Source: Saksenaea vasiformis B4078
Taxonomy: Eukaryota > Mucoromycota > Mucoromycetes > Mucorales > Saksenaeaceae
NCBI GenBank assembly: GCA_000697055.1
Contig: JNDT01001914.1
Location: 1 to 38,020, forward strand
Length of the DNA stretch: 38,020 bases
Direction of reading: 5' to 3'
The notes beneath the pieces were generated by a model. It saw only the letters and a program-made list of their open reading frames with translations. It made no database searches and was not told the DNA's origin. This document shows, piece after piece, positions 1-10,700 of this stretch (positions are counted from its first letter, which is position 1; each line of letters opens with the position of its first letter). The position numbers and the translations under genes were made by a program.

Positions 1-6
1 TTTTTT

Positions 7-39
<33 letters not shown>

Positions 40-45
40 GCATAG

Positions 46-823
46 ACATGGATTGGGAATTCCCTCACTACCTTACCGAAAAGGCACATGAAGCTGGGTG
101 GGACGCTTACATGACTGGCACTGTCTTCCTTAAGCTGGTTTCACATCTAGGTAAACGCCGTGACAAGGTAGGAAAGACAAATTCTCTGACTCACAGTTCG
201 TAGAAACCCTACGTAATCCTGCGTTTAAACTCAAAGAAGAAACCTCTGGAGAACCTCAGGAAGAAGAAGAGGAAGGACCCAAGACAGACGAAAACGGCTG
301 GGAAATCGAAGATCAGGAAGCCGAGGATAAGGATAGCAACTGGCTTCGAGATGAGGAAGAAGTTTATAATTATGGATCAACACGCGTTCCATTGATGGAC
401 GAAAAGAAACAGTTGACACCATTGGTCAGTACATTCGTGAACAAGGTCACCATGGTTCGCACAGGCTACGAGTTCTTTGATTTCATTCATCCCGAAGGTA
501 TGATAATAACAAGCCATGTTGTTTGCTCTGACCCCGCCTTTTTTTTTATCTTAGTTGTTACCAATCAGTCAAACACCTTCCACATCCATAGCGATTCACC
601 AATCGTCCTCAAAACCGTTTTCCAGCTATTCACACCATTTGGCCGCCATATATATGATGCCGTGAATGATACATCAGGCTTTGTTGTCTACGAGAACCTG
701 CGCGAGGATCCTAACGTCGTCAAACAATCTGTCCTAGAACAACTGAAAGCACCTGAATTTGCAGATAGTGCATTTGTTGTGGAATTGGTGGCAGAATATC
801 TCCAACGAACAACTAAAAATTGA
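46..823 (+). CDS. PARN: PARN-type poly(A)-specific ribonuclease, C-terminal part (5' end outside window)
   Basis: 3' exons of a DEDDh-family deadenylase that shortens mRNA poly(A) tails. The first exon encodes DWEFPHYLTEKAHEAGWDAY and then MTG, which is the conserved PARN block carrying the last catalytic His and Asp of the nuclease fold. An acidic linker follows (about 245-360), then the RRM-like C-terminal region (FHIHSDSPIVLKTVFQLF). Exons are about 46-167, 197-497 and 555-823; the stop is TGA at 821-823. The last intron (498-554, GTATGA...TTAG) is clear. The gap 168-196 is only 29 bp, unusually short, but it is needed to avoid a stop, and the segment on each side aligns with the family; an alternative acceptor is possible. 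The acceptor at 44-45 follows an almost pure T run at the window edge. Upstream exons are missing. Confidence 0.85.
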
Positions 824-1618
824 CTCAAGATACCTTGACCAAATACGCTATTGTTAACTTAAGTTTACACAGTAAAATATGGTTTACGATGCGATCATTC
901 TACATAACGCAATTGACACATGATGAAAAAAAAGCGTATTATTTGCATTGCAATTAGGCTAAAAAAGTCTTGCACAATGAACTTCGCTTGTACCGCAGCA
1001 CAGACTATTGGTTGCCTGGAAACGGCACAAGACAAAAGATAAAGCTAACGGCAAAATGCTTGAAAGTACGTAGCTTGGAATAAATGGAAAAGTTTAGGAA
1101 ATCGTACTGGAAACCACGTACAGAAACTAATTGGGTAAATGCTGGTATTGTTGGACAAGGGCTCATTCTTCTGCTACTATTAGCTGAGCTGTAACCGAAA
1201 AAGGAAGTAATTTGTACAGGAGCGCCTATTGCTGTACGGAAAGCCATCAAAATGTATACCATCTACATACGGGTTGAGTAGAAAGAGAAAGTAGTAATCC
1301 TTTGTAACATTCATTCTATTAGCTCCACAACAGTAATCACATACTTTCAGTATGATGTTCACGGAAAATCATAATAGTGATAATCAGCTGTTTACCATTC
1401 TACAAGCGCCTGTCTGTCTTCACTTGTGGTTCAGTCTCCGATTGTTTCTTTGGTCCTTCACTTTTCGAATTTACTACTACGATAGACGGCACTGATCTTC
1501 TGAAATGAATTGCAATGGCTAGTTACCAAAAAGGAGACTATATTATGTGCGATTAAACCGCCCTTGTTTCTTTTTCGGGAAGAAGTGATACAAGGAGGTG
1601 CAGGGTAGGAGCCTCACC
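824..1618. other. Intergenic region between PARN and the PARP gene
   Basis: Holds the 3' flank of PARN and the distal promoter of the PARP gene. I see no coding region, RNA gene or repeat here; the short open frames on the minus strand show no family motif and no splice-consistent extension. Confidence 0.5.
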
Positions 1619-1647
1619 GTTGTCATAGCAACGGTTGTCATGACAAT
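1619..1647 (+). promoter_or_regulatory. Tandem RFX/Crt1-type X-boxes
   Basis: The first site, GTTGTCATAGCAAC (1619-1632), fits the RFX half-site palindrome GTHNYYATRRNAAC at every position. The second, GTTGTCATGACAAT (1634-1647), fits all but the last base and contains a perfect 12-bp palindrome (1635-1646). They lie about 28-55 bp upstream of a TATA box and about 105-130 bp upstream of the PARP start codon. In yeast, the RFX protein Crt1 represses DNA-damage genes through such sites, so damage-induced derepression is a reasonable inference. Confidence 0.65.
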
Positions 1648-1674
1648 CTGTGTGACACGAAATATTCCGCTACA

Positions 1675-1680
1675 TATAAA
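1675..1680 (+). promoter_or_regulatory. TATA box of the PARP gene
   Basis: TATAAA inside CATATAAAAAGG, 70 bp before the ATG at 1750 and directly downstream of the X-boxes. Spacing fits a transcription start near 1705-1715. Confidence 0.5.
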
Positions 1681-1749
1681 AAGGCATGTTTCGCATCTTT
1701 CTCACATCTTCTTGCTTCTCTACCAGTACATACCAGAAACTTTGACAAT

Positions 1750-4700
1750 ATGACACGTTCAAGCTCTAGAAATAGCAGTGGAATGAAAGACTCGGTAAGC
1801 TTGAGTTGATTTGGTCCATACGTTATTGACCGCACAGAAATAGCTTCGCGGTCGTGATAACCGACGTAAAACTGTCGCGGTAGAGATTTCGTCGCGTCGA
1901 GTGCCTAGAGCTCCATCCGAGAGTGCCGCCATAAAACGCAGAAATAGAGCCCAGAAAAGAGATAGGTCCGCTCTTTCCAGTAGCAGTAATGCGCCTGTAG
2001 AGTCCATTCGTGATTTTAAAAGGGTGGATGTAAGTGAGAGATGATGCTTTCCTATTTTGCATGCTGACGAGAAATGACCAGGAAAAAACCGTTTTGTATC
2101 TTGTTTCTCGTACTGGGAGCAGCCAGCCAGCGTGGGAGCCTGAGCATGCGATTGATCCACCTGAGATGCTGGCGGCTTTTCATCAGCATGTGCAACACAA
2201 TTCTGGCTATTCAATCACTGCTGCTGTAGCTATCACCAATAGTACCGAAAAGAGCCGTCCTTCGCGTTTATCCAAGACACGTGCCGCCTTTCTCTTGAAG
2301 GAGAATTATGTGGAGGAGATCGAAACGGAACAGGTCGTGAAGAAGAGATCATCGAAGAGAAGACCGGGATCAGATGACGATGACGAGCCCGGAGTAACGC
2401 AGAAAAAGAAGACACGCCGCGCGGGAGGACTTCTTGAGACGCTCAGAGTAGCAAGAGAAGAACGGAAGGCTGCTCGAGCTAGTATCGTAACAGACGGAAA
2501 CTCTGCAGAAGAAGAAGAAGAAGATCCATCTGATTGTTGTCTGCGTTGCGCAACTAGACTTTACCGGCAGGCTGTTGTGAGTCAGGACGAGTTGAAGTTG
2601 AAAACCGTCATCGGGGCAAAAGACAGCATCCCACATTGGGATTCCGAAGACGTTGAGCTTACCGGAGATATGGTCCTTAAAGCAGCGATGCTCACAGGAA
2701 ACTTCGAACTTGTGGAACTTATTCGTCAAGTGGAGAATAAACATCGACCACAAATACCGGAAAGATACATGACCTATGGCAGTGACACGGGTTACATGGA
2801 TCGCCGTACTTTCGGTTTTGTCGTTCGGTAAGATAGCAGTAATTTGCCATGCTCGTTGGTGTAACATTAAGCGGATCACTCTAGCAAGGTAAATGAATCC
2901 CGCGGAAATCGACAAGGAGATTCTGCATTCTACCGGCGCCCAACGAAGGATGTAATGGAAGCAGATTTCGACAAGATACACATCTACGGTAGCGATTTGG
3001 CCGTTATTTCGTGTTTCAATCATTCGGATCAGGTCCAGGACCCAAATATCATCGATTGCTTGAAAAAATACGCTTTCGGAAACCAGGGGCATCTCGATAC
3101 CGTCTATCTTGCAGTAGCTTCTGGCAACTATGAATTTGCTGCTGCAAAGATCAAGGAACAGTGCACTGAGACCTGGTACAACCACCTTCATATTGGCGCA
3201 CTAACGGTAAATAGTCAAACGAAGTGGGCTGTGCAACTGATCTACTTTATTTTATTTTTACTGCCCCGACAGCTGAAAGATGGCCAGTCATTTGAATCGT
3301 ATCGTCGAAACCAGATCATGAAGAAATTAACGCTTGGCAGAGGTCTGACACCCGTGGCATGTGCGGCCATCAATCCTTCTTCCAAATATCTGCAGGAACT
3401 GTATTCTTCCTTGGATGCAGCAGAACGAAGTGAAACAGACGAATTCGGGCGAACGATCGGTCATTTTGCTGCTGCAAGTCGTACGCCTGATTGCTTAGAG
3501 TACTTGATATCGGAGAACTTCAATCTGTCGCTTGGAGATAAATACAAACTGACGCCATTGATTCAAGCAGCACGCTTCGGTAGACATAAGAACATCAAGC
3601 CTCTGTTGAAATACCTGAATAACAACACCCTTCCCGCACCAGAAATGGCGGATCACACATTGTTGCGGAACAGAAGACGCCCTCTACATTACGCTGCTCA
3701 CTACGGACATGTCGAATCCTGTCGTGCCTTGATCGAATGTGGTGCAGCAGTCGATATCCTGGATCTCGGTGAACGAATGACACCACTCATGCTTGCAGCG
3801 CGGCGTGGTCACTCAGAATGTGTAAAAGTACTGGTAGAACTGGGCGCAAACCCCGAAGCAACAGATCGATACGGCCGAAGTCCGCTTCATCATGCTACAA
3901 TCAACGGCCATGAAGCGGTAGTTAGGTGTCTGTTACAGGAAGGTGTTGATGCCAATGCCCCAGACTCGTCTGCAAATAGGCCAATGCATTATGCTGCTGC
4001 CTTCGGCTGGCTACATATCATCAAGTTGCTCATCCATTTCGGTGATGCAGATCCTTCGGCCGTGAATATCTGGAGAAGCACGCCTTGCTCAGTTGCCAAT
4101 CTCAAAGGCCATGTATCCATTGTGAAGTACCTCTTGTCACTTCCGGACAACGCCATCAACGTCAATTTCAAGGATGGACAGGGGAAAACCATGCTTCATC
4201 ATTGTGTTTCTGAAAAAATCCAGAGCAAGCTCGAAGGAGAGCAGATGCTGCGCAAAGCGCGTATTCTACTCTCCAAGAACGCTGATGTCAACATCAAAGA
4301 CATTCATGGTAAACAAAACAAGCGCAAAAAATTATATGTGTAATTAACTCGTGTGTGTCTTTATTAGGTGCTACTGTACTGCATGCCTTGATGCAATCTG
4401 ATTTTTTCAAAGCGCATCGGCCGAAAGGATGGATATCAAAGGAGAACACGTTTCCAAAGCCTCCTCCTCTTGCGTTTGACGATGATAAGGGTATCAAATT
4501 CCAACATAAGCTGGCAAATATGATTCTTGATGCCGGTGCAGATGTGCAAGCCAAGAATTCGGAGGGAGAGACGCCTTTGGCGCTGGCCATGTCGCGGAGT
4601 AACCTTACTATTGCAGAAAAGTTGATACGTCGTGGTGCTAAGTACTGGAATGACGTGGATCGTGACGGCAACACTTTCTTTCATCACTTCTTTGAAGCCG

Positions 4701-7700
4701 TTGCAAGGATCGACCGGCCATCAACTTCGCAGGATATCAACGTTACGCGACGCGATCGTTACGAGAACGAGTTCAAAGCGATTTGGTCTGCAGTCCTTGC
4801 TACCAAGCCCTCTATGGAAGAACTAGAGAACATGGTAAATCTTATGATTTCCTTCTTACTGGCTTTTTTTTAACAGCAACTTTATCAGGCCCATGCGAAA
4901 AACCATGAAGGGAAAACAGCTTTGATTTATACTTTGCAGAAAGCAATTGCAAAGCAGAAATCATTTGTGCAAGCTAGAAAGGAGAAAGTGAAGAATCAAC
5001 TCCGTTCAAACAACAATTACCACTACACAACAAGGGAAGATACAGAACCGGAAACGATACATTTCGATTTGATGTTTGATAACTGGGCAAGTTGCATGCA
5101 TTGCAAAAAAGATTTCTGTACCGGTCATCCTAACATAATGCATTCAGTGCGACTATATTCAGGAATTCGTCGATCACTTTAAGCCAGATGTGAACGCTGC
5201 CATTGAGCTTCCCAAAGACTTTCTCAAGGACCATCCAAATGCGAAAATTTCTGACTATCCTCCTGAAACCGGTTACAATGCTTTGCACATTGGTAAACAC
5301 CCATCCTGTTTCGCAGCACATTCCCTGACCTTATCTTTTTCTACTTTTGTATAGTGGCTCCCTTGCAACATCCAAAACTACTTGAGTTCCTCCTTCGTAC
5401 TGGGTGCAATCCCAATCAAGGGATCAGTGTCGGTGCTAAGCAAAACAAGGATCACATGCCGCTGTCAATCGGTTTCTTTACACAGAGCGAAGACACCAAG
5501 GAGTACCTGCCTTCTGACTCCCTCCAGACTCAGGAAAACTGCAAGAAACTTTTTACCATCGTGAAGCCTGACTATGATGCGCTACTACTCCAGACGGTAA
5601 CCAAATATATTGAATATGGCGCAGATCCGTGTATTCCAGGCAAGGACGGTGTGACTCCCCTTATGAAAGCAGCCAATATGCTTGATGGCGACATTACTTC
5701 GGTTCTCTGTTCAAACGTCAGAAATGCGAACATTCGTGACAATATGAAGAAAACAGCGCTCATGTATGCGGTCGATGCTGCAAAAAAGGTCATCGTTCAA
5801 AAATCATGTACCGTTGATTTGTCGACTGTTTCTCATCTGCTATCTGTTGGAGAAAGCCCAAATACCACGGACAGGGACGGAGATACAGTGCTTATGAAGG
5901 CGATTCGTATTGGCTACCCTCCTCTATTCGAGGTCTTGAACACAGAACACGTTCAGCATAACATTCGAAACAAATGTAAGTCCAAAAGCCGTTACTGAAA
6001 ACCCTGTCTGACATGCGTTCAAAGGTCAAGAAACAGCTTTGCTTCTCGCATGCAGCAAGAATGTACCTGAAATTATCAATAACTATCTTGGTCACATTCA
6101 GAGCTGTGATATCGATGTCAACATTCAGGATGATCGGCAGAGAACGCCTCTGTCCTTTGCAGCACAGCACGGAAACCAGTATGCGGTTGAGACGCTTCTT
6201 CAGTGCGGCGCTCTACCCGACCTTGAAAGATCAACGGCGTTGATCAACGCTATCAATAAGAGGCATTATGAGGTTGCCAAAACGTTGGTCCAAGCAGGCG
6301 CAGATGTGAATCGCAGAGACAACGACGGAGTTCCACCGTTACATCACGCCGTGAATACCGCCAAATATAATCTCGTTCAGTTACTGGTAGATTCTGGGGC
6401 CGATGTTCAAGCGAAAAACAGCAAGCATCAAACAGCTCTTCATCTGGCAATCGAGAAGACGAAAAACCAAACAAATGTATCTCTGCGTATCGAAAGGTTG
6501 CTATTGCGTCATGGAGCAGATATCAATGCTGTAGATATCCTTGGTAAGCAGCAGGGTGAAAAAGGTTGTTGCTTTTTCTGATATATGTAATTCTAGGTCG
6601 TACCCCTCTTCATGTCGCATTTACTCCTTTGAACGAGATACCGAATATGCGCAAGATGACTGCAATTTCCAAGAAGTTCCGTAAAATGGTGCAAGAGGAA
6701 AGAAATGCCAAGCTTAAACAGCAAAAGATCACGGAATATGTGAAGCAATACGGCCTAAAGGACCCAGAGGCAAATGAGTGGCTGGAGGACGCCAGACTGA
6801 AGCAAGTCCAACAGGAAGAAGAGAGAAACGCTAAGAAACCCAAACAAGACGAAGAGACGGAAGAGCTGGAAAATGTCCTGCTCACAGATGAAGAGAGAGC
6901 TACCCTCAAACTGTACACCAACTTTGTATGGGAGACTCCTGAACGTCCAAAAGATCGAAGAGATCCGATCGATATCATCCAGTTCCTTTCCAGCTATAGC
7001 GATCTCGCATATAACCTTGCTGATCATTTTGGCCGTACGCCGCTTCACTATGCCGCACGCATTGGTGCCTTTTCCTGCACAACTTTTATGATTGACAAGC
7101 ATGTAGATATCGATGCGGAAGATGACGATAAGGTAAAGAAAATAGGGACAAGGCGAGAGACTGATTAACGATGATGTCAGAATTCGCCCTTGCAACTTGC
7201 GCTGCAATACAAGCATGTTGACTATTCCGTTATGCTATGCGGTAATGGAGCTTCAGTTACGAAAGATGTTGTGCTCCCCGATGGAAATACAGTCTCCCCT
7301 TTCCGCCACAGTTTATCACAGTCGTTCATGAACATGGCCTATGTCATTCTCGAAGGAAACAAATCATTGCTCGGTAATCACGAAAGAAAAGACTTGGCTG
7401 GTACTGACTGAATGGTTTTTCTTTTTCTTTTTTTTTCAGCATTGCTGCAAGATGCCCTTCGCTCTGGAAAATTTCATTTAGCAGATATTTTACTTCAATC
7501 TGCTGACGACAGCACTCTGCTAGGGTCTCTTGAGCCAGGAAACCAGAATCTGTGGCATATCATCAGCGACTTTGTTCCTTTTGACAAGTACGTTGACAAT
7601 CTCTTGGATTTCTGACTTATTTATTTACTTTTTCCCCGATCTAGTGAAATATGGGATGAATACCTTGTCGAATTTCTTGAAAGAATTGCGAAGATCGGAC

Positions 7701-10700
7701 TGGAAGTACGGCCTGACAATTATAAACGCACCCCAGTCCACTATGCCGCCAAAAACGGACAGGAAACACTGTTACGCCATTTGTTAGCTCAAAAAGATTG
7801 CCCATTGAACGTTGCAGATGAAGATAGAGTATATGGACTGTGGTACGCCGTATCTGCCAACAGTATCGGATGTGTTCAGGTACAGGATCAATTTCTCTCG
7901 AGGACCTTTGTATCAATACTGAACTTTCTGTTTAGGCGCTTTTGGATGCTGGTGTTATTATCAATCAACCTGTGATGACTGAGAAGCCATCAATCCTTGC
8001 TGCCGCTGTCTCCAACAATAACTTGGCCATGGTTAAGCTGCTTTTAAGCGCAGGTGCCTTTACGGACAGTGATAGTCAATTTGGCAGATCGAATGCCGTC
8101 CTTCTTGCTTGTTTGAACGATAATGCGGCCATCCTAGAGGTAAAAAAGCGAGCTTGCGACGTTAACTGACGCATTGTGGCATAGTTACTTATCAAATCGG
8201 GTGCTAACGTTGATACACCTTCGACGCTTGTCCGCCGAAATCAGCCGAACACGCTTACCTACCCACTTTTTGTTACTGCAGCAGCGAAAGGAATCGATAC
8301 ATTCTCTGTAAGCGATTATTTATTTCAATGTGGAGCTTTCTAACCTATGTGATAGCTTTTGCTGAACAACGGAGCAAACCCCAATATTCTTTGCAGCTAC
8401 TACGATCCTGAATCCCCTCCTAAGACGCTATTCATGTTTGTCAGTGATCTTAAATATGGGAAAAAATTGGAGGTAAATGGACATATGTTCTGGTTTCTTG
8501 CTCTGACATTTAACCTTCAATAGCTTCTTGCGGGACTTCCTCTGAATGTCGATCTGAAGGATGCTGACTCGACTCGATCGATCTTCTATACATACTTTTT
8601 TGACCGACGAGAGAAGAAGCTGCTCAGCGTAAGTAGCCTACTTGCCCCCCCTTTTTTTTTTTAGATATTTACTCAATTACTAAATGGATACCAGAATGAC
8701 ATTTATGAGATGCTGCTCAGATATCAACGGCCGTATCTGAACGAAGTGGACACGAAAACCGGAATGACACCTCTTGAATTAGCCATTCAAGAGCATAATC
8801 TCTTTCTTATCGAGGTACGTTACTAATATACACAATGAAGAACTCCGAAGCTAATCTAATTGCAATAGCATCTACTAGAGATCAACGCTGATCCGAACGT
8901 AGCAAGCTGTGCATTCACAACGAAGAATCATATGCCTATGCACTGGGAACAAGAACCTGTCAATACTGTTTTCCATGCTGTGTTATGCAACGATCTTGCT
9001 GCTCTAAAAGCAATCACAGAGAAGTCAAGATACCCAATTGCGTGGGATGCTGTGGATAGCCAGGGACGAAATGTGATATGCCGTCTGGTTGTGGGCACTG
9101 CAGCCTACTCATACGAGAACACCAAGATGTTGCAATATCTCGAACATGCGATTGGTAGCAGATTTTTGGAGATAGCAGAGATGCGTGATAACAAAGGTAA
9201 GATCTGGCTTGAGGTCTCGCATAGATGATCTTACACACTCCGCTTTTTTTTCTTCAATTAGGCCTCCGAGCAGCTGATTACGCCTACATGCGTCATCATC
9301 AGGAATTATATACCATGCTGATCCAGTATGGCTGCGTCCGATCCCGTGAGCGCACGGATACGGAGTCTGAGAGCATGGCTGACGTTGACATGGACGTTAT
9401 CTCGTTAGAGACAGTCGAACGTGATGCTGATGCTGAAAGAGTGATTTTGCAGCGTGAGAAAGATGCTGAAAAAGGTCCACAAGCTGAGGACAATACTGTG
9501 CCTATTGACGAGTACTCGCAGCTGCAAAACATCGGAGTCATTATTTTTGATGAAGATAACAAACCGTTTGATATCATGATTTCGAAGGTGGACGTCAAGT
9601 ATGGATTCGTTGGTCAAAACATGTACGTAGCATTCAAAAAAAAAAAAAAAAGGAAGCCATACAGGACGTTAACAATGAAAATGACAGGTTCTACAAATTG
9701 TCTGTGATATTCAACACGATCCTTGACCTCTACGTAGTCTGGACGCGATGGGGTTCATTCGGCACTGAGGGAATGCACCAAAAGACACCCTTTTTGACCA
9801 AGAAAGAAGCTATTGAAGAGTTCAAGTCGATCTTCAAGGCGAAGACCGGCAATACGTGGGAGGATCGACTTACCAACTTTGTCCCTAAACCTGGACGTTT
9901 CCAGCTGATTGATATGAAGCACAAGACTGGAAAGGACATTATTCTTACGGAATATGACATTACAAAGTCCAGTGTTCCAGCAAAGATCTCACCAAATCTA
10001 TACAACACGATGCGCTTTTTCTGCAATTTCGATTATCTGCAGAAAGGATTTAAGAACGTGAAGATGGACCTGCCTATCGGTCAAGTGCCACAAACATCTA
10101 TTGACAAGGCTTACGAGATCTTGCATACGATGAAGACGATGAAGAAAGATTTTGATTTACGAACTTCTACCATGAGCTTAACAGAAAAGCATGCTGCTGA
10201 AAGATGTAAGTATATGGGCCATCGCTTATGTCGGCTAATTTCTCCTATGTAGTGCATTATCACGAAATGGCTCAACAATCGAACGCCTATTTCCGACTGG
10301 TCCCAAGATCAACTGAAAAACGGTATGGTGTCACGCCAATGATCCAGGACGCCGCTTTGCAGGGAGAACTTGGACGGCTCAACGATGTAGCTCATCTCAA
10401 CTTTTCGGCTAATGTAGCTCTTGCTGCGAAACATCGAGCAAAAGAGATCAACCCGTTGGACTATGCTTATCGCTCACTTGATTGTCAGATTACCGAAGTC
10501 TCACCCGGCACAGCGGATTACAACATGGTCTCAAATTATATGAGCAGTACTGCGAAAAACACTGGCTACGAGATTTCCTACCTTTTCGCGGTTGAGCGCG
10601 CTGCTGAAAAAGAACGCTTCCGGCCGTTTGAAAACAACGAAAACCGAAAGCTCCTCTGGCATGGTTCATGTATCGGTAACTTCATGGGTATCTTGAAACA

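Noticed and set aside
2370..3191. 273-codon minus-strand frame
   Set aside because: Antisense of PARP exons 3-4 and shows no motif; the plus strand has clear domain continuity.
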